From Karstenula rhodostoma CBS 690.94 (taxonomy: Eukaryota; Ascomycota; Dothideomycetes; Pleosporales; Didymosphaeriaceae), in the NCBI GenBank assembly GCA_010093485.1, contig MU001492.1:2899334-2963333 (forward strand): a stretch of DNA of 64,000 bases. The letters are read 5' to 3'. The notes below the pieces were generated by a model. It saw nothing but the letters and a program-made list of their open reading frames with translations. It was not told the DNA's origin and did not search any database. Shown one piece after another: positions 35,225 to 46,719 of this stretch (position 1 is the first letter of the stretch; every line of letters begins with the position of its first letter). Position numbers and translations under genes: made by a program.

Positions 35225-35803
35225 GGTCGCGGTGGTTCAAATATTCTAGGTCTGGCTACAGGCCTCTAAGAATGGCTTACTTCCATTTATACAACAACCG
35301 AGCACATCAGTCCAGGCTACGATCGCAAATCTTCCCCCTTTGCCATATTACGCATGCATCCAATCGTGTTCCCCGGAGCGTTAACGCATTCATAGACAAC
35401 GTTCACCTCGGCCGCCCAGTCGGTGCGCGGAAGAATGTTCCAAAAAGCTTCTACAGTATTATACGTATACCACATATACTAAACCTATAGTAGGACTGGT
35501 GACCTCAGTCATGCAAGCCAAGTAATATATGTCCGGCAATTTGGCTTGAGGCTCGGTCCAATTGTGGAGTGCAGTTAGGCGCGAGATTGGGATTCGGACC
35601 GAAGACCCGGTGTTTGAGGTTGAGACGGAACATGACAAAACGTGGGGGAAATGACTAGAACGGAAGCGGATACATTTTCTACCGTTTGTAGGACCGAATA
35701 CACCGTTGATATGGAGGAGTAGTCGTTTGACTACGCGAGAAGTATTGTGCAAGGGGCTCCTGCGCAGAACGCCATGAGCATTGTTGTATTCTTCTACTGT
35801 TTA
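35225..35803. other. intergenic, GH131 promoter and P450 3' side
   Basis: Holds the GH131 promoter (see the TATA entry) and the region after the P450 stop. No gene seen. Confidence 0.45.
35285..35291 (-). promoter_or_regulatory. TATA box of the GH131 gene
   Basis: TATAAAT on the minus strand, 61 bases before the start codon, a spacing like that seen for the GH28 gene in this window. Confidence 0.5.
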
Positions 35804-37736
35804 TCACTTCGTTGGGTTGCTATAGAACGTGCTCATTCTGTATTTGGTCTCGCCCTCGTACTGCGCAAGATTTTCAAGCGCTTCTTCGCCTTCACGGACG
35901 ATAGCCTGTCGGATCCGGTCGCTTCGCGGGGTGATGTTGACTTTGAACGGCTGCGGTCGCATGTTCAGACCGTTGCTATGCTGATCAGTACCGTTACTTC
36001 AACGAACACGAATCACTTACGTGTAGTCAAAGATGTCGACAGGAATGTGCTTCCCGGTCTCATCCAGCGCAGGCTCAATCTTATATCCCCAAACTAAACG
36101 CGCAACCGTCAACCACGTCCCTTGCTCGGCCAGCGCTTGACCCGAGCATACTCTTCTTCCCCAACCAAAGGTCATGTATCCTTTGTCGCTAGGGAATGGT
36201 CGATAAGCTGGGTCGTTTTTCAAGTAGCGCTTCGGATTGAAGCGATCTGGTTCTGGAAATTCGCGTTCGTTGTGATGGATTGCCCAGACATTGCCTTGCA
36301 CCCAGGTCAGTTTAGGAATCAGATACCCGTTGTAGTAGTCGTCCTGTACGGGTGCGTGGGGCTGACCGCCTATGATAGCTACAGACCGCCACCTAAAGAC
36401 TTCTTTGACGAAAGCGCGCATGTATGGCAAATTGGCATCATCGTCGAAAGAAGGGCTGCGATCAGGGCCGACAACTCGATCAAGTTCCTCCCAGGCGGGA
36501 ATAAGCGTCTCCGGAAAAGCACGCATGGCGAGGACCGCAGTAATGAGTGTGCTACTGGAAGTGTCCGAACCGGCGCCGAATAGATTACCAGCTAAAGCCG
36601 AGATCTCTTTAGGTTTCAGGTTGTACTTTGGGGCTTCCTTGAATAAAAATTTAGAGTAGCAGTCGTCATGACCGGGGTTCTGGTTGGCTTCGTGGGCGAG
36701 AGAATAGAAGAAGTCATGTCCGCGGTGGGATTTACCTCGCTTCCCTAGACCATGCTTCCAGGGAGCATTCGGCACCTTCGCGAGCACTAGCATGGCATCA
36801 GTCAATTAAAACATACAACACCCATCTATGGAGAATCTTACGAGGAAACGTTTCGAGAAGCATCGGGAACGTCTTTCCGGGCACGTTGAGGTCAGCGGCG
36901 TGGTGCATCACCGCAATAACTTCGCTAATGATTGGGTCCGTATGATCAGATACACGTCTGCCGAATCCAATGATGGATACTACACTAGTAGCATAGCGCT
37001 CGAAATGTGCAACATATTCCTCGGGTGTTTTGAGCATGTCGTAGGCAACTACCTTGCTTTCGTCGTTCTGGAAATTGCGGTAATCCCTGACTTTCTGGAC
37101 CCCAACACCCTGGTGCGTGACCTTTCGCTGCACACGCCAGCGATCTCGTTGCTCTGGAGTGGTGGTGATCATGTTGACGAGGTTGTTCTGGCCGGAGCCC
37201 AGTTCTGCGAAGACCAACATCCGGGGTCGAGAGCAGTAGATGCCGGCTCTCTTGTCGAGGAGTTCACTGGCTGTCCAGGCATCGTTGATCCAGACTGTTG
37301 GATTGCTTCACTCTTGTTACTCTTCTATTAGTTGTAGATTCTGGAAGACCACTGACCGTCCAATCCAATATGTGATAAGATGTGTGTTATATCTCTTCGA
37401 CAGCTCTTCGATGTATATCCACTATATGAATCAGTGTCTACGCAAGAAAGCTATTCAGGGTTATTTACTGGTTTGTTATCCGGAAGTTGGAAGGTATTGC
37501 CGATGATAGGCCATGGCAACGGCCCAGGTGGCTGTGGATTCTTAACGTTGTACCTCAAGATGTTTATAGTGAGCACTTACCATCTTCGATCTTAGGTATA
37601 ACATCCATGCATAATCCAAAAACACACCAAGAGCAGCCGTCACGAGCACCGCAAATGCGATGTTAGCAGCGCCGAATTTCGAGATGACATACTGCAGGTG
37701 ATGCAGAGGCAAGTCGAAGAGCTGTTCGATAGCCAT
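35804..37736 (-). CDS. cytochrome P450 with an apparent 2-nt frameshift
   Basis: Six exons on the minus strand: 37736-37581, 37531-37469, 37419-37357, 37305-36842, 36786-36021, 35975-35804. N-terminal membrane anchor (about residues 20-45), PPGPLPWPIIGNT hinge, AGSDTSSST (oxygen-binding I helix), EVFRWR (ExxR), PEPDRFNPKRY and heme loop FGWGRRVCSGQ with the Cys ligand. The last exon adds 56 residues that a simple frame reading misses. All other junctions keep frame, but in exon 3 'EELSKRYNT' and 'LITYWIGR' are in different frames near 37381 and the total is 2 nt short of a multiple of three. Either the gene is newly broken or the assembly has lost two bases. A microsomal hydroxylase if intact. 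Confidence 0.82.
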
Positions 37737-39830
37737 ACTCGATTTCTTTGGTAGGTCTCTTTCGTTGAGATGGATGTGGCTTCAAGCCAGTGCAGAATGG
37801 CCAAGCGCGAAGACGTCTGCTGCTTTAGTTGACTGATGAACAGCAACGACGTGAGATTCGATGACTAATTCGCCTTGAGTAGTTGCGTGCTTGCGTTGGA
37901 TCGAAGCCAGAGTGTAGGACAACCCCACATTCTCGTGGTGGGGCAAGATTGGCCGGCAAATTGAGTGCATGGCACATGGGGCTAATCGCCTCTCGTCTTC
38001 CGAACTACGTCCCAATTCTCGTCAGGCATTGTGCATGGTTGTTAAGTGCGGGGTCTGATGCGCTGTTGGACACAATCGTCAAAGGTCGGTGTTCCAGTAA
38101 TACTTCGACCTCGTGAGCACTACCATCGGTGGCATTGATACGCCCCATGGCAGAGGTACCGTAGAAATTGGATGCTCCCGGTTGAGCTGAATTAGGTTAG
38201 ATTGTTTTCTACCCCAATCATGTAAGCTATAGAGCGTTCTGACCCCGCTTTTACGATCTATTCTGTTTTCTGGTTAGTTCGCTTATCAATAGCTCAACCG
38301 GGAGCATCCAATTTCGACGGTATTAAGACGATTAGAAGGGTTCTATAATTCACAATTCGACTGTAATGATATAAGTGACGAATCAAAGAGCTTGTACAAC
38401 ATTGGAACCGAGGAGGCTGGACCGACACGTGCTGTACGCGCTAGAGGAAGTCGCTTCCAAGCACTCCCGCCAGAAACCCTCAACACCTCATCTCTAGCTG
38501 CGCACTCGACGTCTTCTTCACATCACTATCAACCATCTCGTATACTTACATCTCTCATAATTCGTAGCTGATGCGCAGCCCTCCTCATTGCATGGAGGCC
38601 TTCAGCTACTCCAGCCCCAGCGACCCCAGCCCAGTTCACATCCGCGCCGAGTGCTACGCTGACTCAGTGTATCTCACATGCAGACAGACAGCTTATTTTC
38701 AACCATTCATCATCACGTGGCGTCATTGGCTTTGCCTGCGGCTACATTTCTACAAGATCACGAGGACCAGGTACTGCAACTGCCGACATCTCACTACGAT
38801 ACCTATGGTAGCTATGCGACGCGTCAAGTACGCACGGCACCATCGCACTAGCATGAACCAAAGCTTAGACTACCCAAGAGATCATTTTGGTCACGTTTCG
38901 AGGTCCAGCTTATTATCTCTCAACCCCAATCGCATTGGCATGACGACACGTCTCAACTGTGTATTCGCGCTGGGCAGTAAACAACAGGAAAAGCTTTCGA
39001 AAATGTACCTCAACCAGAAGCACTTTAACTAGCTACCCTCTTGAACTTTTCGAAGTAAATCTAGACAACCTGGGTGGCATGGAGTACCCAAACATCCAAA
39101 GCTTCCTTGCACGCCTCTGCAACAGTGCGAGGCATGTTCTGGACCGCGTATATTGTCGAACATCGATAAGAGCAGATGACATAGGGTTATTAGCTGCGTT
39201 CATCGTATCGAACTGTCGCCTCAAGCCACGAACTGACGCGCCTCAGTAAAGCACGACGGCCTTGCTGAACGCCATGTTGCACGGCGTTATCATTCCGACG
39301 AAGTGGTAGAGCCAGCGACGCGACCGCGCACTTATGGCCCCATTCGTGTGGCACTTGCATCTGCTTTCGACACTAAACTGCTCCAATGTTCTACTTCGAG
39401 CGCCTGCACCGTTCAGAGCGCCAGGTTTCCCCATGTTTTGGCCAGGCATGAACCCACGCGGAGCAGGATTTGGAGAACATCACGACGGCGATTGGTGAAC
39501 AGGGCCCCTCCCCCGCATCTTCGCTCGCTAGTTTGGAGCAAACTCCGGGGTAGGGCCCGCTATCGTGCATGAGATCGCCGGCAGATATTGGACGTGACCT
39601 GGCTGGCTGCAAGGCGATCTGCAGGCGTGGTATGAAAGTGAATCGGCCTGCACCGTGGGAAGCAGAGCGTGGGCGTCCTCCTTTGCCACGAGTGCGATTC
39701 AAGACCACTCCTGCTAGATATCTTCCTTGTCTCTTCTCTTTGCTGGTTCGACGGGCCATTGTCGAATTGATCGGTCGCGAACAAGTACACCCACTGAGTT
39801 GACGGCGACCTCGCTATACTCGCCATCACC
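37737..39830. other. 2.1 kb intergenic region with MITE copy 2
   Basis: Apart from the MITE at 38157-38322, I see only short open frames. The longest (38571-39032, +) has no recognisable domain. Confidence 0.45.
38157..38322. mobile_element. 166 bp MITE, copy 2 (TA target, 32 bp TIRs)
   Basis: Same length and same end repeats as the copy at 4898-5063, in the same orientation, with five base differences, one of them in the right end repeat (CTACGG to CGACGG). It is flanked by TA on both sides. It lies about 420 bases upstream of the P450 start, so it could influence that promoter. Confidence 0.9.
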
Positions 39831-41385
39831 ATGCTGGAAGCATCCACTGGGGCAGGTCTCCTGGAGAACTGGAAATGTCTCCTGGCATGCACCCTCGTCT
39901 CGATGAGTCCGTTCCAGTATGGCATTGATTTCGGTGCCATTGGTGGTCTACAGGCCATGCCTGGCTTCTTGGAGGTACATTCGCAGCGTCCACTGCACCT
40001 GTATCTTGACTAACAGGACGTCTAGGTCTTTGGACACAAGGCTCCGAACACAACCATGGGATACAACATCTCCCCCGGACGCCAGCAGCTAATCTCCTCC
40101 CTCATGACTCTAGGCGCCTTCATCAGCTCCTCCGGCGCAGGCTTCTTCGCGACCTGGCTCGGCCGGCGGCAGTGTCTCTGGATCGCCTCCATTCTTTGCT
40201 GCGCGTCAAACGTGATCATGATGGCTACCACGAATCTCTCCGGCCTCTACGCCGGGCGCTTCCTCATCGGCCTCGCTAACGGCTGGTACATGACCTTTGC
40301 GCAGCTGTACATCCAGGTACGTTCCCCCTTCTTCACCCCACACGATCGAACAGCTGCTAACAAGAACCAGGAGAGCGCCCCCGCCCGCTACCGCGGGCTC
40401 ATGATCTCCATCTTCCAGTCCTGGACCTCGGTCGGCACGCTCATCGGCACCGTCGTCGACAACGCCACTAACGTGTTGCCCGGCAAACCCTCCTACCTAA
40501 TCCCGCTCGGTATCATCTACATGGTGCCCGTGCTGATGTCGATCGGGCTGTTCTTCATCCCGGAGTCGCCGCGCTGGCTGGTGCTCGTCGAGCGCAACGA
40601 GGAGGCCCGCAAATCGCTGCTGTGGATGCGCCCAAACCAGGACGCCGTGGCAGACGAGCTCGACGAGATCCACGCGGCTATCCTCGCAGAGAAGGAAGTT
40701 GCCAGCTCCGCGTCCTTCATTGACATCATCAAGAACCCCGTCGATCGCCGCAGGACGCTTCTCGCGGTTGCCTCCGTGTCCATCCAGGCGGCGTCCGGCG
40801 CTATGTTCATGATTGCGTACGGTGCGTAACGTACCGCTGCTGCTGTGCTCTGCGCTTCTCACCGACACTGACCTCGCAGAACAGGTACCTACTTCTTCGA
40901 AATAGCACACGTAGGCAACGCCTTCCAAAACTCCTGCATCCTCACCGCCGTCGGCGTCTTCGTCATCATCCTCAACAGCTGCGTCATATCCAAGATCGGC
41001 CGCCGTCGCGTCTTCCTCATGACCGGCATGACCATTTGCGGAATCTCGCAGTTCATCGTCGCCGCCGTGTGGCGCGCCCAGCCCGGCACCGTGCGCACGG
41101 GAAAGGTAACGTCCTCTTCCCCCCCTAGTGGAAGCACACCAACTAATCGACGCGGGGGGCCAGATCATTGTCGCCATGTCCGTCATCTACATCTGCGGCT
41201 ACAACGGCATGGTAGCGACCTACGCCTGGCTCGCAGGCGGCGAGATTCCCTCCCAGCGCCTCCGCTCGCACACTTTCGGGCTCGCGGCTGCTGTCGGCTT
41301 CGCTGGCGCTTGGCTGGCCACTTTCACCGCGCCGTACTTTATCAATCCCGACGCGCTGAACTGGGGCCCTGAATACGGTACGTTC

Positions 41386-41423
<38 letters not shown>

Positions 41424-41748
41424 ATCCCAAAGTAGACCATTGCTAATCCGTCCCCGCCCGTGCAAAGGCTGGATATGGGGCCCCTCATGCCTCGTCACCG
41501 TCGTGTGGATCTTCTTCTTCCTGCCGGAGATCAAGAACAGAACTTTGGAAGAAGTCGACGAGATGTTTGATGCGCGGTTGCCGGCGAGGCAGTTCAGGCG
41601 GTATGTGTGCGTGGGGAGGCGGGCAGCGGGCGGGGAGAAGGTGGTTAGTGAGCGGGACGGGGTGGGCGGGGAGCGAAAGAAGAGCACAGAGGAAGCGGTG
41701 TGGATGGAGCGGAAGGCGGGGGTCGAGGCGACGGTGCGTGGTGAGTAG
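39831..41748 (+). CDS. MFS sugar transporter
   Basis: Six exons: 39831-39974, 40026-40316, 40371-40821, 40885-41105, 41164-41377, 41468-41748 (533 residues). It has the sugar porter marks: 'FQYGIDFGAIGG' in helix 1, the R-x-G-R-R type motif 'WLGRRQC', 'YAGRFLIGLANGW', 'FIPESPRWL' before the middle loop, 'SKIGRRRVF', 'GEIPSQRLRSHT' and 'PEIKNRTLEEVDEMF' after helix 12. These proteins import hexoses, pentoses, maltose or quinate with protons; the sugar cannot be told from sequence. Intron 5 (41378-41467) contains a 37-nt poly(C), is a multiple of three and has no stop, so retention would insert a polyproline block. Confidence 0.9.
41387..41423 (+). repeat. 37-nt poly(C) tract inside an intron
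   Basis: Unbroken run of 37 C within intron 5 of the sugar transporter gene, nine bases after the donor site. Its true length is uncertain because such runs are read poorly. Confidence 0.9.
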
Positions 41749-42194
41749 GGAGGGGAGAGGAGGGGAGGGCAAGAAGGGACGGAGGGACGGAGGTTTAGCT
41801 GCTGGCATAAGATACTGTAACGCACCGCAATGTATGCTTCATGAATTCCCACGACGTATCTACTTTCCTTGCTTCCTTCTCCGCAATGCTTGTGTGGAAC
41901 ATAAAGGCAAGTCCGGACTCGACGTGTGTGAAAACCGTCTAGCCGCCCAACACGGACAAGAGATCGGATAGCCCGTACTCCAGAAGAGAACTTCCAGTGA
42001 GTACCATAGCATGTACATGTGCCTTGCACGTACGCTCACCGATGAAAACCAAGACCAGCAAATAAGCGCCAAAACACCACCGCTAACAAATCACACCCCC
42101 CGTATCCCCTGTCCCGAGGCGGGCCCTACCTAACCCAGATGATCAAAACGCCCAGCAGTACGCGCAGTGTAGAAAGCAAAGTCGTCGCGTCTAG
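41749..42194. other. convergent 3' intergenic region
   Basis: Between the sugar transporter (+) and the E2 gene (-). No gene seen. Confidence 0.45.
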
Positions 42195-43103
42195 CTAAGA
42201 CGCAAACTTCTTCAGCACCATGAAGAGCAGCGCGGCGACGACGCCGTAGATGGCGGTGTCGAGCCATTGGGGCGCGGCGGGGTTCTGGGTTTGTTGTTGG
42301 ATGAGAGGCGGTGCGGCGGGTATGGTGCGGGTAGGTTGCGGAGCTGGAGCTGGCGGCGGCGGCGGCGGCCGTGAAGCCTGCGCCGAGGAGGAAGAGGACG
42401 ACGCCGGTGCACTCGCGGCATCCACACCGGCACCTCGCTCCGCCTTCTCCTTCTCCTTCTCGCCGCCCAAATCCTCCCTATACGCCAACCTCAGCTCCTC
42501 AGGCACCGCCTCCTCCCGCCCTTCCTCCTCCTCCGTGCACGCCTCCTCGTTCTCCCGGAGAATCTCGGCATTGCTCTTCGCGCAGCTAGGACACCGCCAC
42601 GCCCCGGAGTCCAGCGCCATGCGTTCCCGCACGCCTCGATCGCACTCCAAACCTCCGACCTGCCCCTTCGCCTCGCTATCCATGAAACTTCGAATCGCGA
42701 CCAGCGCCGTGCGGATCCCCCACGCCGGCTGCCACGTCTCCTCGTGGTGCCCGCTGATGCTCAGACAGATCTCGCGGTTGACCTCGAACCTGCCTGTGGG
42801 CGTCAGAAAGCGGAAGTTGGGCGGCTTGAGCGGGTAGGTGGCGGGCAGGACGATGCGGCCGTGGTAGATGCCCGCGGCGTAGGGGGAAGGCGCGGGCGGG
42901 CCGCGGAGGGTGAAGTGCCATTCGAAGAGGTTTGCGTCGAGGGGGGCGGCGGTGAAGTCGGGAGAGGGGTGGGTGGAGAGTTCCGAGGCTTCTTTGACTG
43001 TGGGCGCGGTGTTAGCGGGTGAGGTGAGTAGGGCTGGGGGTGGAGGAGGCGTACGGATGCGCTTGATGGTGGGAGTCTTCGTGTTGAAGCCGCGGGCGGC
43101 CAT
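42195..43103 (-). CDS. Ubc6/UBE2J-type tail-anchored ubiquitin-conjugating enzyme
   Basis: Two exons on the minus strand: 43103-43055 and 42997-42195 (283 residues). The UBC fold is at residues 10-170: 'KRILKEASEL' (rebuilt across the intron), 'LFEWHFTLRGP', 'YHGRIVLPATYPLKPP', catalytic Cys in 'EICLSISGHHEETWQPAWG', as in the J group, which lacks the usual HPN triad. Then come an acidic, Ala/Ser and poly-Pro linker and a C-terminal hydrophobic anchor 'IYGVVAALLFMVLKKFAS'. It would sit in the ER membrane and serve ERAD ubiquitin ligases. The frame stays open upstream and through the 57 bp stop-free intron, but there is no ATG above 43103, so that extension is not coding. Confidence 0.9.
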   Translation of the reverse strand: MAARGFNTKTPTIKRIRTPPPPPALLTSPANTAPTVKEASELSTHPSPDFTAAPLDANLFEWHFTLRGPPAPSPYAAGIYHGRIVLPATYPLKPPNFRFLTPTGRFEVNREICLSISGHHEETWQPAWGIRTALVAIRSFMDSEAKGQVGGLECDRGVRERMALDSGAWRCPSCAKSNAEILRENEEACTEEEEGREEAVPEELRLAYREDLGGEKEKEKAERGAGVDAASAPASSSSSSAQASRPPPPPPAPAPQPTRTIPAAPPLIQQQTQNPAAPQWLDTAIYGVVAALLFMVLKKFAS

Positions 43104-43904
43104 GGCTGCGGCGGAAGTGAGAGTCGCGAGCGAGTGGACGTTTCCAAGCCCTGGATTTGGTGTTGCGCAGCGAAGGACAGAGCGAAGGGAAGCCCGGCTG
43201 AGACGGTGCGGCGCTGAGGTTGACGTTGCGCGTGCGGCAGTGGTAAGTACGGCCCGCCGTAGCACTATCGATTACGTAGGTACGAGGATCCACGTGCGCG
43301 GCCACGCTCCAGCCACGTGCGTTGGAAGCTTTGCCCACGAGTGGTGAAGGTGGGGTTGAGTGTAAGGGCCTTGCAAGTGTTGCAACTGATATTCAAGCCG
43401 TAAGAGAGGACTGGCGAGTTTACGTGTGCTCGATATATATATTTGCTAGACTGGCCCAACAAAGCTCATCATTTTCTGATTGTTGAGACGAACCACAAAG
43501 TCGTATCCCATGGTTTTCTGAATTGTTGACACGAACTACAAAGTAGGGTCCCGTAAAGTGATAGACAGAAATATGGACTGCGACTGCCGCCCAATAGTAA
43601 CACTGAATGAAGCGTTGTAAATGGGTAGACGAGGGTATCCCATAAAGTGATGGAGACAAAGCTCATGGTTTGGGATGCAGAAAACAACGAGATGAAAGAC
43701 TGAGACGTTCTTGGATTTAACCTTAACTAAGAAATAATCCACAAATGTATGTCTACGCTATCGGGGTATTGTTGAAGTGTACATGCATCTCATCCAAACA
43801 TGTCGACCATCCAAATGAAACCACTCACCCAATCCATCAAGCCTGTACCGGCGCCAGACCATAAAACACCGCACAATGCACGCTACGCAGCAACAGCCGA
43901 GAAA
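43104..43904. other. intergenic between E2 and heme-oxygenase-like gene
   Basis: Contains the E2 promoter and the 3' side of the next gene. No gene seen. Confidence 0.45.
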
Positions 43905-45016
43905 TCAATAAGACAACCGCAGCAGAACCGCACATGCCAGACAACCCAGCGCGAGGGCCGCACCCGTGACCTCTGGTCGCTGGAGCCACGTGCGCGCCGC
44001 CTGGTAAGACTCCTGGAACGTGACCACCTCCTCGCTCTTGTCAGCCTTCCCCTGCGACTGATGGCTCTGCGGCGACGCGGCCCTCACGCGCTTCAGCTGC
44101 TCCAAGTCGGTGCCTAGCGTGCCGTCGAGCTCGTGGACGAGTCCCGCGCAGAGCTTGAAGATAGTCTTGGCCTCCTCGATGACGTCCACGCGCTCATCGG
44201 CAGTGAACAGCGCCTCCGCGCCGAGAAGCCGCTCCTTGAACGCTTGCTTGATGTCTTCGCCGTCGTGGGTGCCGGGGAACGACCACAGCGAGAGGCCCTT
44301 CTCCACGAGCGGGGCGCCTGCGTCGGGGGACCCCGCGTCTGCGCCAGACGACCAGAACTCGGGCCCCGCCTTGACGAGCTCCCCGCGGATCCAGCGTCCG
44401 CCGGAGAACACGGCCATGTAGAAGCACCACGCGTACGCGATCAAGACGTGCGGCTTGTGTCCGACGCTCTTCCTGATGTGCGTGCAAAACTCGGCGACCC
44501 GCTCGCCCGGGTACTGCGCCAGCATGACGTCGAAGTCGGTGGGGTGCAGGCCGCTCAGGTACTGTAGGTCCTTCTTGATCCTGCCTGACCTAGCCAGGCC
44601 GTTTGGACGGAGATTCTGCAGAAAGGCGAGGGTCTGTGGCGCGGGCGGGGACGTGAAGAGCTCGGGCTCAGCGTAGGGGTTGACGAGGAGGAAGGACAGC
44701 AGCGGCGACGTCGGCGGCGAGGCGGCGGTGCCTGGCGCGTTTGTGGGGAGCAGATCGCTCCATAGCGACTCGAAGGTCAGGAAGATGTGGGCGAAGTGGA
44801 GCAGGCCGGTGGTATAGAGCTGTGGATCGCTTGCGAGGGGCGGGATCGCAAAGGGTATGCGCGCGGTTATGAGCTTGTTGAGTTCTGTGTGCAGACTCCT
44901 GGGTATGTTGTCAGTATAGGTAGGCGATCATGGTGGGGGTCGCGGGGGCGGTGTTACCTGGTGGCAGTGTTGATCTCGCTCGATAGCGTCGCCTGTGCAA
45001 CCGTGGCCCTCGCCAT
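43905..45016 (-). CDS. heme-oxygenase-like membrane-anchored protein
   Basis: Two exons on the minus strand: 45016-44958 and 44898-43905 (350 residues). The N-terminal 'TATRSLHTELNKLI' matches helix 1 of the heme oxygenase fold, with His as candidate proximal heme ligand. 'KPHVLIAYAWCFYMAVFSGGRWIRGEL' corresponds to the distal helix region (written here in two overlapping parts: KPHVLIAYAW and FYMAVFSGGRWIRGEL), with Gly residues where the helix kinks over heme. A hydrophobic helix (GAALALGCLACAVLLRL) ends the protein, as in ER-anchored heme oxygenases. Intact enzymes open heme to biliverdin, CO and iron. The match is to the fold family; true heme oxygenase activity is not assured. Confidence 0.75.
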
Positions 45017-46719
45017 ATTGTATTCGTTGCGAGATTCTGTACAAGAGTCGAAGAGGATCTGATTCGGAGTAGAGGCGCCTTTGGACCCTGGATCTCGTTA
45101 TACAGAAGCGAGGGCAAACGGCGCCGGCGCTCTTAAAGTCGAGCAAACGGGGCGGGCTGGTCCAGGCAGCACGCTGCCCCCCGGAAGACGACTTGAGGCA
45201 CGCGCCCGTGTGAGGTTCCGCAGCGGCCGTGATTATGTGCGCCTGCCCTGTTTGAAAAGCCTGACGTGAAGCGGGCGCCATATTGGGGCTACGAGGGCCG
45301 GGTCGCAGACGGTCTGGACGCATGGGGGCGGATGATGCCATTGCCCCGAGGCTCCAGCGCTAGGTCAAGGGCAAGTGAGACACATGGATCGTATTTCACG
45401 CGCATGCGGGCGAGGGCGGTGCGGACATGGCGTAGAAGGTACACAGTAGGCATGGGATGGGGAAGATGCCGTCACGCTGCGTGTTTGGAGTGCGTAGCGA
45501 GTGAGGAAACGCGCTGTGATGGCCCACAGATCGCCCGAGCATGAGCTAAGGCGCTAAATCATTACGATGGATGACCGCAACCTTGTCTTCAACACCACGA
45601 CTACCTATGTCGTTTGTAGAACACGGCTAGGTGGAGAATGCTACCACCTGATGCCCCACGTCGTTTCGACCTGGGCAACTGCAGCCTTCGTGCACCTGTA
45701 CATGTACGTATGACGACCCCCACGTCCCTCATCTGTTCTGATCCATCTGGTCGCCTCGAGCTTTTCCCCAGCGACCAACATACCATTACATACTGTACAC
45801 ATTCTCCGCATCCTTGTCGAACTTACCCAGCCGACGACGATCCACTATCTCGCTATCTAGCCGACATGGCTCACTGTGAATATGCTCGTCGCCGTCTGTT
45901 ACCGCAAGTTCCCACAGCAGATTACACAGTACCCACTGTCTTTGAGGAGCACATGCACGGCGCTGGTGAATGATACCAAAGACTGCAACGTGTTTCGAAA
46001 AAAGGAAACAGAACGTCTTCAGCGCACTGCCATGTATGATGCTACTTTATCGTTTGTATAGTTTAGCGTTGGGCACGTGCCATAACTGCGACTCGTGTCC
46101 TTATCGTCGGGATGGATGATGGCACGTGTTGTCCAGTGGCATCCCTCTATCCATCGTCCAGTCCAGGACAACTCTAGCCATCCTCTCGCCTCTCCCCTTG
46201 GAATATCTATTGTCACCTTTTTTCTCGGATATTCCTAGAAAGAATTTTCAGCACTGTAATATAGAGCAGCTATTAATAGGCGTCAATCGCGATGTCGACC
46301 TTGCAGTACCTGCAGTCAACCCTCATCCGAGCTGGCGATGGAGCCAAGACCAAACATGAACATAGTTGGCGGTCTCCCAGCGTCGAGTGGCTCAAGATGA
46401 ACGGCCAACCGCATGCCTTTGAGGTGTTTCCGTCAAGGATGTCGAGAAAGAGCAGGCTAGAGTAGAAGCTACAGACAAGATGTACAGCGCCATCACCACT
46501 TGGCTTGGCGAAGTCTTTTCCAAAAGCCAATGAGCAGCCTAACGCTGGCGGGCAGCCACACTAGTCCTTCACTTCACAAGTGTCGCTTCGATTCGATTCT
46601 GCTGCGTTTGCGTTGACCGGGCTACGCCAACTAAGTCCCGACTCCGACGCGCAAACGCTGCCCTCGCTATCCCCAAACAACAACGCCCGCTCCGTTTTCG
46701 CAGCCACTCCATCGACACC
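45017..46719. other. 1.7 kb intergenic region
   Basis: Promoters of the flanking divergent genes. A 111-codon frame at 45638-45973 (+) has no recognised domain and its transcription signals are unclear. Nothing else supported. Confidence 0.42.

Noticed and set aside
38571..39032. 153-codon frame (+)
   Set aside because: No domain or coherent composition.
41220..42029. 269-codon frame (-) over the sugar transporter
   Set aside because: Shadow of the transporter's last exons; its Gly run is the complement of the poly(C).
43104..43265. Mitochondrial-presequence-like extension of the E2 gene
   Set aside because: The frame opens at GTG with no ATG, UBE2J-type enzymes are ER tail-anchored, and the normal N-terminus starts at 43103.
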